Source of the DNA: a virus
IMG/VR virus record: IMGVR_UViG_3300047094_000329
Coordinates: 1-22,467 of that record
Length of the DNA stretch: 22,467 bases
Direction: 5' to 3' (one strand)
Part shown: positions 6,934 to 13,978 of the stretch, in pieces
Layout: each line of letters starts with the position of its first letter
Position numbering within the stretch: the first letter of the stretch is position 1
Program-made: the position numbers and the translations under genes
Notes under the pieces: generated by a model
What the model was told of the DNA's origin: nothing
What the model saw: the letters and a program-made list of their open reading frames with translations, nothing else
Database searches by the model: none

Positions 6934-8704
6934 TGATTTTATTGAAGTATTAAAAAACAATAACTTTGAGGAAATGCCTGTAGATGCAAAAACTTTTGTT
7001 GAGGGAGAGCACTATCTTGCACAGCCACCACTTTCAGATATTCAATACGACATTGTTGAAGCAATGAGTCAAATTTATAGAATTGAAGATGTTATAGATA
7101 TTCTTGGTCCTGAAAAAGGAAACCAATACTATAAAAAATATACAAAAAATGAAATAATTTTGCAACTTGGCAAGGGATCTGGAAAAGATTTTACATCAAC
7201 AGTAGCCTGTGCATATATAGTATATAAACTCCTATGCCTTAAAGATCCAGCACGATATTTTGGCAAACCTTCTGGAGATGCTATTGATATTATTAACGTT
7301 GCTATTAACGCTCAGCAGGCTAAGAACGTTTTCTTTAAAGGTTTTAAAACTAAAATTGAAAAGTCTGAATGGTTTGCAGGAAAATATAATGCAAAAGCCG
7401 AAAGCATTGAGTTTGATAAGGGTATTACAGTTTACTCTGGTCACTCAGAGCGTGAATCACATGAAGGTTTGAACCTTATCCTTGCAGTACTTGATGAAAT
7501 TTCTGGGTTTGCACAAGAGGTTGGCACAGGAAATGATCAAGGAAAGACTGCAGACAATATATATAAAGCCTTTCGTGCTTCTGTAGACTCTCGCTTTCCT
7601 GACCTTGGTAAGGTGGCACTGCTTTCATTCCCACGTTTTCCAGGGGACTTTATTTCACAAAAATATGAAGCGGCTATTATGGAAAAAGAAGTAATTACAT
7701 ACAACCATAGGTTTGTAATGAATCCAGATTTTCCAGACGACCTAGAAGGAAATCATTTAGATATTTCCTGGGATGAAGATCAAATTACATCATACAAATA
7801 CCCTGGAGTATTTGCATTAAAAAGACCTACCTGGGTAGTCAATCCTACTCGCAAGATAGATGACTTTAGGCTTGCATTCTTTACAGATATGGGTGATGCA
7901 ATGCAGCGTTTTGCTTGTGTACCAACTTTTGCTTCTGATGCATTTTTTAAACAAAAAGATAAACTTGAAAAATGTATGACGCTTAGAAACCCAATTGATA
8001 ATAATAAAAGGTTTGACGAATCATTTAAGCCAGATCCAGACAAGGTATACTTTGTTCACGCTGACCTTGCACAAAAACACGATAAGTGTGCTGTTGCAAT
8101 CGCCCATGTTGATAAGTGGGTCAATCTTCAGGTTGTTAAAGATTATGAACAGGTTGCGCCTATCATTATTGTAGATGCCGTCGTATGGTGGGAACCAAAG
8201 GTTGAAGGTCCAGTAAACCTTTCAGATGTAAAGCAATGGATTCAAAACCTTCGTAGACAAGGTTTTAATATTGGTATGGTTACATTTGACCGTTGGCAAT
8301 CATTTGATATTCAACAAGAACTTCAAGCCGTAGGAATCAGAACTGACACTGTTTCTGTTGGTAAGAAGCACTATGAAGACCTTGCAATGATGATCTATGA
8401 AGAGCGTGTTGCTATGCCCTATATACCTTTATTGCTTGACGAAATGTCTGAACTTAAAATTATTAATGACAAGAAGGTAGACCACCCACGCAAAAAATCT
8501 AAAGATTTGTCAGATGCCGTAACGGGTGCGGTATTTGGTGCATTATCCCATACTCCAAAAAATCCTAATATAGAGATAGATATACACACTTGGTCTACTT
8601 CTGCATCTCAATTTGCAAAGGAACAGAGGAATATGGTAGAATTAGAACCTAAGCCAATGACGGATGATGTTCGTGATTACTTAGATAGATTAAACCTATT
8701 ATAA
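6926..8704 (+). CDS. terL: Terminase large subunit
   Basis: A 592-residue packaging motor. The ATPase domain shows Walker A at residues 82-88 (GKGSGKD) after NEIILQL, and Walker B LAVLDE with D190/E191. The nuclease domain has RNase H-like acidic residues at D380 (VYFVHADLAQKHDK), D455 (MVTFDRWQSFD) and D530 (SKDLSDAVTGAVFGA). It pumps DNA into the prohead and cuts it. I start at ATG 6926 rather than the TTG at 6917. The gene overlaps the probable small subunit by 8 bases. It is the only virion-morphogenesis enzyme in the window; instead of portal and capsid genes, secreted-protein genes follow. Confidence 0.95.
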   Translation: MFNDFIEVLKNNNFEEMPVDAKTFVEGEHYLAQPPLSDIQYDIVEAMSQIYRIEDVIDILGPEKGNQYYKKYTKNEIILQLGKGSGKDFTSTVACAYIVYKLLCLKDPARYFGKPSGDAIDIINVAINAQQAKNVFFKGFKTKIEKSEWFAGKYNAKAESIEFDKGITVYSGHSERESHEGLNLILAVLDEISGFAQEVGTGNDQGKTADNIYKAFRASVDSRFPDLGKVALLSFPRFPGDFISQKYEAAIMEKEVITYNHRFVMNPDFPDDLEGNHLDISWDEDQITSYKYPGVFALKRPTWVVNPTRKIDDFRLAFFTDMGDAMQRFACVPTFASDAFFKQKDKLEKCMTLRNPIDNNKRFDESFKPDPDKVYFVHADLAQKHDKCAVAIAHVDKWVNLQVVKDYEQVAPIIIVDAVVWWEPKVEGPVNLSDVKQWIQNLRRQGFNIGMVTFDRWQSFDIQQELQAVGIRTDTVSVGKKHYEDLAMMIYEERVAMPYIPLLLDEMSELKIINDKKVDHPRKKSKDLSDAVTGAVFGALSHTPKNPNIEIDIHTWSTSASQFAKEQRNMVELEPKPMTDDVRDYLDRLNLL

Positions 8705-8709
8705 GAATT

Positions 8710-8725
8710 CTGATTAAATAATCAG
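8710..8725. other. Short perfect inverted repeat CTGATT-AAAT-AATCAG
   Basis: In the 43-base gap after the terminase gene there is a 6-base inverted repeat with a 4-base loop. It lacks a following T-tract, so it is a weak terminator candidate at best, and could equally be an operator or an RNA processing hairpin ahead of the next gene. A weak TATACA at 8727-8732 lies just downstream and GGAG at 8740-8743 serves the next ATG. Confidence 0.4.
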
Positions 8726-8747
8726 ATATACACAAACAAGGAGAAAG

Positions 8748-10454
8748 ATGAATTCATTTAAGAAAATTGCTTTAGGACTTGCTGCAGCTATGTCCTTTGG
8801 CGTACTCTCAGCACTTCCGACAAGTGCTGCTGTAAACGCACCAACTCTAACCATTGATTCAGCAACAGACGCTGTTACCTCTGGTGAGTCTGCAACAGCA
8901 GTAGTTACACTGTCATTTATTTCAGAAACATCAGCAGATACTGCAACAGTAATCTCTGCTATGTTTTCACAACCAACGGGATCAGCAAAGTCTGCAACCT
9001 TATCACTTCTAGAAACATCAACAGCCTCAGTAGTAATTGCAGGTAATAATGTTTCAGCAAATGTTAACTCAACAGTTAATACTCCAACATATGTAACAGC
9101 AAAGTTTAAGGTTACACTAGATGCACCAAGCGTTGCAGGTACATATGAGGCTAAGATTTTAACAACTAGCCCAGTAAATGGACCAACAGTTTCTTGGACA
9201 GTTACAGTTAAGGCAGCAGATCTAACACCTGCAGCAGCAACTACAACATCAGTTCTTAATAAGGGTGAAGTTACAACAGCAACAGCAGACGATGCTGTAT
9301 ATGCTCCAAAGGCTACAGCAACAGATGCAGCAGCGGTAATCGTTGTTACACCTAAGAATGCAGCAGGCGGATCAGCAACTGAGTCAATTCTTGCAACAGT
9401 CTCAGGTTCTGGACTTATCGGCTATGGCACAAATGCTACAACAATGTCTGCAACAGGTCGTGCATTGGTAATTCCTACAGGAAACTACATTGGCGTATTT
9501 GCTGACGGTACAGCAGGAGTATCAACAATTACTCTTACAACACTTACAGGTACAGTCCTTGCAACAGAGAAAGTAACATTCTACGGAGACATTGCTTCAG
9601 TTGTAGCAACTCCAATTAAGTCTGTTATCGCAGTAGGTGCAAACACATCAACAGTTAAGGCAGTTGCATATGATGCACTAGGCGTTGTCGTTGGCGCAGG
9701 AACACTTAATGCTTATTCAAGCGATATAGCAGTTGTGTCTGATTCAGGTACAGCAGCAACAATCGTAAATGGGGAAGCAGTATTTACCCTTACAGGTGTT
9801 AAGGCTGGCGGAGTAGCAGTTACAGTTAAGTCTGGAACAGTCTCATCTGCACCAGTTTCTACTCGTGTGGAAGCAGCAGTCGCAACTGTCAAGTTGTCAT
9901 TTGATAAGGCAGTTTACTTGCCAGGAGAAGCAGCAACAATTACTGTACAGGCTCTTGATGCAGCAGGTCTTCCAGTATCTGGTAAGACTCACGCAAACCT
10001 TTTTGCAGTAGGAGGAATCACTTCTAACTACGCATTTGGTGGATCATCAGATGTTCTTACAGCAACATCAATTACAACAGATACATCAACAGCAAAGTCA
10101 TACAAGGTTTTCATGCCTCTGGTTGAAAATGATGTAACAATTTCAGCAACTGGTGGATCATCTCTTCCTCTTGCTGGACAAGTTGTAGTAACAGCAACAG
10201 CAGAAGTTTCTAATGCAGCAAACAAAGCTGCAGTCAAGGCTTCTGAGGATGCAGCAAAGGCAGCACAGGCTGCTACAGATGCAGCAATTGAAGCTTCAAA
10301 GGCAGCAGAAGCAGCAACTGTACAAGCACAAGCAGCAGTAGATGCAGTCGCAGCGCTTTCTACACAAGTTGCTACATTAATTGCTTCACTTAGAAAGCAA
10401 ATCACAGCGCTAACTTCTTTAGTCGTAAAGATTCAGAAGAAGGTCCGTGCTTAA
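8748..10454 (+). CDS. Secreted Ig-like, alanine-rich surface protein
   Basis: A 568-residue exported protein. Residues 1-28 form a Sec signal peptide (MNSFKKIALGLAAAMSFGVL, then SALPTSAA). The mature part is rich in Ala, Thr, Ser and Val with repeated beta-sandwich-like stretches (for example YLPGEAATITVQALDAAGLP), resembling bacterial Ig-like domains. Residues 488-568 are an alanine-rich coiled coil ending in a basic helix, LIASLRKQITALTSLVVKIQ then KKVRA. From memory, similar tails occur on secreted proteins of planktonic actinobacteria, which would suggest acquisition from the host, but this needs a search. Codon use is dominated by GCA for alanine. The gene is closed by a strong terminator. 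It could be a virion fibre or a protein placed on the infected cell surface. Confidence 0.82.
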   Translation: MNSFKKIALGLAAAMSFGVLSALPTSAAVNAPTLTIDSATDAVTSGESATAVVTLSFISETSADTATVISAMFSQPTGSAKSATLSLLETSTASVVIAGNNVSANVNSTVNTPTYVTAKFKVTLDAPSVAGTYEAKILTTSPVNGPTVSWTVTVKAADLTPAAATTTSVLNKGEVTTATADDAVYAPKATATDAAAVIVVTPKNAAGGSATESILATVSGSGLIGYGTNATTMSATGRALVIPTGNYIGVFADGTAGVSTITLTTLTGTVLATEKVTFYGDIASVVATPIKSVIAVGANTSTVKAVAYDALGVVVGAGTLNAYSSDIAVVSDSGTAATIVNGEAVFTLTGVKAGGVAVTVKSGTVSSAPVSTRVEAAVATVKLSFDKAVYLPGEAATITVQALDAAGLPVSGKTHANLFAVGGITSNYAFGGSSDVLTATSITTDTSTAKSYKVFMPLVENDVTISATGGSSLPLAGQVVVTATAEVSNAANKAAVKASEDAAKAAQAATDAAIEASKAAEAATVQAQAAVDAVAALSTQVATLIASLRKQITALTSLVVKIQKKVRA

Positions 10455-10470
10455 TTAATCCAACGATTAG

Positions 10471-10500
10471 GGGGGTTAGCCAAGTGCTAGCCCCCTTTTT
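10471..10500 (+). terminator. Rho-independent terminator
   Basis: A 10-base stem, GGGGGTTAGC (10471-10480) pairing with GCTAGCCCCC (10486-10495) with one G-U pair, closes a 5-base loop CAAGT and is followed at once by TTTTT. It lies 17 bases past the stop of the surface protein gene and separates it from the next transcript. It is the only clear-cut intrinsic terminator in the window. Confidence 0.95.
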
Positions 10501-10512
10501 CGTTACATAAAA

Positions 10513-10521
10513 TGATATAAT
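10513..10521 (+). promoter_or_regulatory. Extended -10 promoter TGATATAAT
   Basis: TGATATAAT, a perfect extended -10, lies 13 bases beyond the terminator. Transcription would begin near 10528, leaving a leader of roughly 38 bases before the predicted start codon at 10566. The same nine bases occur at 14949 and 18671. Confidence 0.7.
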
Positions 10522-10553
10522 AGCCTTAATAGTCATACCACCACTACGACTAT

Positions 10554-10568
10554 AAGGAGTTAAATATT
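10554..10568 (+). promoter_or_regulatory. Ribosome binding site deciding an ATT start
   Basis: AAGGAG at 10554-10559 is followed six bases later by ATT (10566-10568). The next in-frame start-like codon is TTG at 10578, 18 bases from the AAGGAG and so too distant. Starting at ATT restores the positively charged beginning Lys-Lys-Leu-Leu-Arg of a normal signal peptide. Confidence 0.65.
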
Positions 10569-12689
10569 AAAAAGTTATTGAGAGTAGCACTGGTATTATC
10601 CCTTGCTCTATTTCCCCTGCTTTTAATAATTGACAAGGCCCACGCATCAGAAGGTTTGACTGCTCAGGTCTATAATGTGCTGGGACAAAATGGTTCTCCC
10701 TACATACCCCAAGGAGCCTCTCCAGTCGTCACTACTAATGTACCCAACATTGACTTTCAGTGGGGCAGTGGAAGCGTCTTAGGTGGTCCTTCAGAGGATG
10801 TTATAGTACGGTTTACTGGTTCAATCCGCAGTAATACAACACAGAATATATCATTTTTAGCAACAGCAGATGATGGTACAAAACTGTATGTTGATGGCAT
10901 ATTGGTAGCAAGTGACTGGGTAGACAAAGGTGGTGGAGGAACTACAACTGCCCCAATAGCCTTTACAGCAGGAGTCCCTAAAACAATAGAATTAGTGTAC
11001 TATGAAAATGGTGGTGGAGCAAACGTATTTTTAAACTGGGATCAATCTGGATCAATGGATATTATTCCAGCATCAGCCTTTACATCTCAAGCAGCCCCAG
11101 TAGTAAAAACAATAGGTCCTCCAAGAAATTTAACAATAGCCAGTGGAGAAACTTCAACAGTCTTAACTTGGGAAGCCCCAAATACTGGCAACACTCAACC
11201 AGAAAGATATGCAATAGGTCTTAATACTCAAGGACAGAATGGCTGGGGCATCGCAACTGGAAATGTTGGTGGACCAAATTCTTTAAATACAACAATTACA
11301 ATTGATCACTCCTTGCTGAATGGACTTATGCCAGCAGGAACAGTCTGGTCATTTCATATTAGATCCGACAATGATACATTTGCTCTTTACTCTGAAAATT
11401 CAAATGTTGTTACTGGTTCTACATATGTAGCACCTGCTCCAGAGCCTTCACCTTCTCCTACACCCAGTCCCTCTGAAACAACAACTGTAACAACACCAAC
11501 ACCTGAAACAACAACTGTAACATCTCCTACGCCTGAAACAACAACTGTAACATCTCCTACGCCTGAAACAACAACAGTAACAACGCCTTCGCCCAGCGAA
11601 ACATCAACAGTGACAACACCAACTGGACCAACTGAACAAGAAATTGCAGCAACAACTGCAGCGCAAGCAGCGGCGCAAGCAGCAGAAGCAGCAAGAATAC
11701 AGGCAGAGACAGCAGCATTGATTGCAGCCCAGGCAGCAGCAGCCCAAGCGGAGGCTGAAAGAATTGCAGCACTTCAAGCAGCACAAGAAGCAGAAAGAAT
11801 TAAAGCAGAAGCAGAGGCCCAAGCAGAGGCTGATCGTATAGAAGCAGAGATTGAAGCAGAAAGAATTCAGGCAGAGATAGAAGCCCAAGCAGAAGCAGAT
11901 CGTATTGCAGCAGAAATTAAAGCAGCAGAAGAAAAAGCAGAAGCAGAGGCAAAGGCAGAGGCTGAACGCATAGAAGCAGAGCGCATAGCAGAAGAAGAAA
12001 GAGTCATTGCAGAGGCAAAGGCTGAGGCTGAGCGTATAGCAGCAGAAGAAGAGGCAATTGCAAAAGCAAAGGCAGAGGCAGAGGCTGAAGCCCTTGCAGA
12101 AGAAGAAAGAATTGCGGAAGAGGCAGAGGCAAAAGAATTAGAAGAAGCGTTGGCTGAAGAAGAAGCAGAACAAGAAGAGTTAAAAGAAATACTTGAAGAA
12201 GCCAAAGATGGAAAAGAATTAACTGAAGAACAAAAAGAGGTTGTGGTTGCAGCACTAATAGAAAATCTTAAGCCAGGAGAATCTATTTCTGCAGCAGAAG
12301 TTCAGGCATCTGGAGTATCTTATGCAGATCTTCCAGCAGAAACACCAATTGAACTAAGAACATCTGAATCTGGCGAGGTATTAATAATTACAGCAGAAGT
12401 AGCAGCAAATGTAGAATTAGTTCAAGATCCAGGAGCATTATTGCAAGCAGCATTTACTGACCCAGGAGCAGCACTTGCCGCACTTGGAAGTATCGGTGCT
12501 GACATGACAGAAAGCGAAAGAGAAGAGGCAACAGATATGGTTGTCGCAACAGTTGTGGCAACAGGAGCAGCAATTAACGCAGCCGCCGTTGCAGCAGGGG
12601 GAGCAGCAGGAGGCTCTAGTGGTGGAGGAAGTTCTGGTGGAGGCTCAGGCAGCAATTCACCAGGTTCAAGAGGAGGAAGAAAATGGTAA
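10566..12689 (+). CDS. Secreted PA14-FN3 protein with Pro/Thr repeats and long coiled coil
   Basis: A 707-residue exported protein if read from the ATT at 10566. A Sec signal peptide covers residues 1-27, ending DKAHA. Residues about 31-175 are a PA14 domain (TADDGTKLYVDGILVASDW, then IELVYYENGGGANVFLNWD), usually carbohydrate-binding. About 184-285 resemble fibronectin type III (PPRNLTIASGETSTVLTWEA). A Pro/Thr linker with 10-residue repeats fills about 290-355. About 357-560 form a highly charged Ala/Glu coiled coil. The C-terminal part carries DPGAALAALGSIGADMTESE and a Gly/Ser-rich end finishing RGGRKW. The build suits a fibre or adhesin projecting from a surface. It overlaps the first holin-like gene by 7 bases. 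Confidence 0.82.
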   Translation: MKKLLRVALVLSLALFPLLLIIDKAHASEGLTAQVYNVLGQNGSPYIPQGASPVVTTNVPNIDFQWGSGSVLGGPSEDVIVRFTGSIRSNTTQNISFLATADDGTKLYVDGILVASDWVDKGGGGTTTAPIAFTAGVPKTIELVYYENGGGANVFLNWDQSGSMDIIPASAFTSQAAPVVKTIGPPRNLTIASGETSTVLTWEAPNTGNTQPERYAIGLNTQGQNGWGIATGNVGGPNSLNTTITIDHSLLNGLMPAGTVWSFHIRSDNDTFALYSENSNVVTGSTYVAPAPEPSPSPTPSPSETTTVTTPTPETTTVTSPTPETTTVTSPTPETTTVTTPSPSETSTVTTPTGPTEQEIAATTAAQAAAQAAEAARIQAETAALIAAQAAAAQAEAERIAALQAAQEAERIKAEAEAQAEADRIEAEIEAERIQAEIEAQAEADRIAAEIKAAEEKAEAEAKAEAERIEAERIAEEERVIAEAKAEAERIAAEEEAIAKAKAEAEAEALAEEERIAEEAEAKELEEALAEEEAEQEELKEILEEAKDGKELTEEQKEVVVAALIENLKPGESISAAEVQASGVSYADLPAETPIELRTSESGEVLIITAEVAANVELVQDPGALLQAAFTDPGAALAALGSIGADMTESEREEATDMVVATVVATGAAINAAAVAAGGAAGGSSGGGSSGGGSGSNSPGSRGGRKW
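11473..11592 (+). repeat. 30-bp tandem repeat coding for PETTTVTSPT-like units
   Basis: Four copies of a 30-base unit starting ctgaaacaacaactgtaaca begin at 11473, 11503, 11533 and 11563; a fifth, degenerate copy follows to about 11625. The second and third copies are nearly identical, suggesting recent expansion by slippage or unequal recombination. The repeat stays in frame and encodes a stiff, threonine-rich stalk. Confidence 0.85.
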
Positions 12690-12871
12690 GAATAGTAAAG
12701 AATATAATGAAAGACCTAGTAGATCAGGCATGGACTCTTCTTGGAATGTTTATTGCCTGGGTTGTTTTGGACGGTAGCGCAAAGACTATTGTTGGTTATG
12801 GAATTATAGCCACCACCACACTTTGGATACTAACTAGTCCAATTAGAAATAAAGAACACGGAGATCAATAA
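12683..12871 (+). CDS. Small membrane protein, holin-like
   Basis: A 62-residue protein with a basic N-terminus (MVRIVKNIMKDL) and two hydrophobic stretches, about residues 17-29 (TLLGMFIAWVVLD) and 36-51 (VGYGIIATTTLWILTS), the first being short, so one or two membrane passes. It overlaps the PA14 protein gene by 7 bases, with AGGAGG a few bases upstream of the ATG, and shares TAATG with the next gene. Size, topology and its pairing with another membrane protein suggest a holin or holin partner, but the endolysin is 2.6 kb further on. Confidence 0.65.
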   Translation: MVRIVKNIMKDLVDQAWTLLGMFIAWVVLDGSAKTIVGYGIIATTTLWILTSPIRNKEHGDQ

Positions 12872-13155
12872 TGGCAGTTAAAAAAATAGTAGAGGCTCCT
12901 AAAAAAGAGCATCCACAAAAAGCAATAACCAATATTTTAATGAGAATTATAGCAGTCTTTGCGGCTTCTGGTTTATCAGTACTTGGTGCTGGGGCAGTAG
13001 TAGGCATTGACACTATTCAGGCAGTAATGCTTGCAGGGCTACTTGGTGTAGCCACTGTTATTGAAAGGTTGGCAAGGGCTTTTTTGGACGATGGAAAACT
13101 CACATTGGCAGAAATCAATGATGCGTTTAAAACGGTAGACAAAAAGGCTAATTAG
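12871..13155 (+). CDS. Holin-like membrane protein
   Basis: A 94-residue protein. A basic N-terminus of about 22 residues precedes two hydrophobic helices, roughly residues 25-45 (MRIIAVFAASGLSVLGAGAV) and 49-63 (IQAVMLAGLLGVATV). The tail FLDDGKLTLAEINDAFKTVD resembles the charged end seen on many actinobacteriophage holin-like proteins. It would permeabilise the inner membrane at lysis. It is translationally coupled to the preceding small membrane protein by TAATG and is followed by a short hairpin and a new promoter, so it ends its transcript. Confidence 0.7.
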   Translation: MAVKKIVEAPKKEHPQKAITNILMRIIAVFAASGLSVLGAGAVVGIDTIQAVMLAGLLGVATVIERLARAFLDDGKLTLAEINDAFKTVDKKAN

Positions 13156-13170
13156 TCATTATCTAGCCTT
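13144..13170 (+). terminator. Possible weak hairpin terminator
   Basis: AAGGCTA (13144-13150) pairs with TAGCCTT (13164-13170) across a 13-base loop that includes the holin-like gene's stop codon. There is no real T-tract after it, so termination would be weak. It sits immediately before the -35 box of the next promoter. Confidence 0.35.
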
Positions 13171-13172
13171 AC

Positions 13173-13202
13173 TTGACACCCCTTCCTAGCCAGTGGTATA
13201 CT
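13173..13202 (+). promoter_or_regulatory. Strong sigma70-like promoter TTGACA-N18-TGGTATACT
   Basis: A consensus -35 TTGACA at 13173-13178 is separated by 18 bases from TATACT at 13197-13202, which also has the TGG extension. Transcription would start near 13209, giving a leader of about 24 bases that contains GGGAGGGG at 13218-13225. It drives the Ntn hydrolase gene and is one of the two best promoters in the window. Confidence 0.85.
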
Positions 13203-13232
13203 TGAGTATATCGGTTTGGGAGGGGTTTCTGC

Positions 13233-13763
13233 ATGACTTGTATTGCAGTAGTTCATGATGACGTAAATAATAAAATCTATATGGCTGGAGATCGTGGTGC
13301 ATCTGATGATGGCACTATACTTGCTCTTGATGCCCCAAAAGTTTGGAAGATTGGTCCCTATCTCATTGGTTATGCGGGATCAATGGATGGCGAAAGAATT
13401 AGATACAACTTTCATCCAACTGCTCCAAATATTAAAGACACAGATAAGTTTATGCAGACTAAGTTTATTAAAGAACTTAAAGAATTTTATAATGATTTTT
13501 GGGTAGACACTTCTAAAGATGGCGATCTTGGTTTAATTATTTGTGTTCGTGGTCAAATCTATGAGCATAGTTCTGCCGATATGTCTTTATCTAAATACAC
13601 ACTTCCATATCTTGCAATGGGTTCTGGTGCAGAGTATGCCTACGGAGTTTTATATGCAACTGATAAGCAAAAAAATGCAAGGAATAGAGTTGCACAAGCA
13701 GTTAATGCTGCAATTAAATTTAATCCTTCATGTATGGGACCAGTTGACATAGTTAGCCTTTAG
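13233..13763 (+). CDS. Proteasome/HslV-like Ntn hydrolase
   Basis: A 176-residue protein starting MTCIAVVHDD. Removal of Met would expose Thr2 as N-terminal nucleophile. AGDRGAS carries D20 and APKVWKIG carries K36, followed by LIGYAGSMDG; these match Asp17, Lys33 and the glycine-rich turn of proteasome beta subunits and HslV. It would be a self-activating threonine protease or a related amidohydrolase in the cytoplasm. No ATPase partner gene lies in the window, so it may work alone, use a host unfoldase, or cut a specific phage or host protein. The region around the other conserved residues is divergent. It has its own strong promoter and ribosome binding site, suggesting high expression. 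Confidence 0.8.
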   Translation: MTCIAVVHDDVNNKIYMAGDRGASDDGTILALDAPKVWKIGPYLIGYAGSMDGERIRYNFHPTAPNIKDTDKFMQTKFIKELKEFYNDFWVDTSKDGDLGLIICVRGQIYEHSSADMSLSKYTLPYLAMGSGAEYAYGVLYATDKQKNARNRVAQAVNAAIKFNPSCMGPVDIVSL

Positions 13764-13772
13764 GGATATAAT
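13744..13772 (+). promoter_or_regulatory. Consensus promoter TTGACA-N17-TATAAT, leaderless
   Basis: TTGACA at 13744-13749 and TATAAT at 13767-13772 are both perfect, with the ideal 17-base spacer. The -35 lies in the last codons of the Ntn hydrolase gene. The ATG of the next gene begins exactly six bases after the -10, where transcription should start, so the message would have no leader. A second TATAAT copy fills 13773-13778. Confidence 0.85.
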
Positions 13773-13778
13773 TATAAT

Positions 13779-13970
13779 ATGCACAACGAAAACGAAGTTG
13801 AAGATGCTGAATTTATAATTTGGCTAGAAAATGGAATTGAGCGGGGATGGATTTCAGACCCGTATTGCAATACTCATGATGGTGGATATGAATATATGAG
13901 TGAAGAAGAAATTAAAGAGTGGGATGACGGTGGCGACCCATGTTGTCATGTAGTCCGTCTAATAGTATAA
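13779..13970 (+). CDS. Small acidic protein of unknown function, leaderless
   Basis: A 63-residue, strongly acidic protein (ENEVEDAEFIIWLENGIERG near the start, YMSEEEIKEWDDGGDPCCH near the end). C30, H33, C55, C56 and H57 could bind a metal. From memory similar short proteins occur in actinobacteriophages and their hosts without a function. There is no ribosome binding site upstream; the ATG follows the consensus promoter by six bases, so translation from a leaderless mRNA is predicted. The next gene starts eight bases after its stop and has its own AAGGAG, so the pair is probably one transcript. Confidence 0.8.
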   Translation: MHNENEVEDAEFIIWLENGIERGWISDPYCNTHDGGYEYMSEEEIKEWDDGGDPCCHVVRLIV

Positions 13971-13978
13971 GGAGAAAA

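Noticed and set aside
10028-10405. Minus-strand Ala/Ser-rich open frame
   Set aside because: Shadow of the alanine-rich coiled coil of the secreted protein on the + strand.
11473-11626. Repeats as a possible CRISPR array
   Set aside because: The 30-base units are contiguous with no spacers and stay in frame inside a gene.
11557-12255. Several long open frames on the minus strand opposite the coiled-coil region
   Set aside because: They encode Leu-, Cys- or Ser-rich low-complexity strings, an effect of the GCA/GAA-rich codons of the real gene on the other strand, and lack ribosome binding sites.
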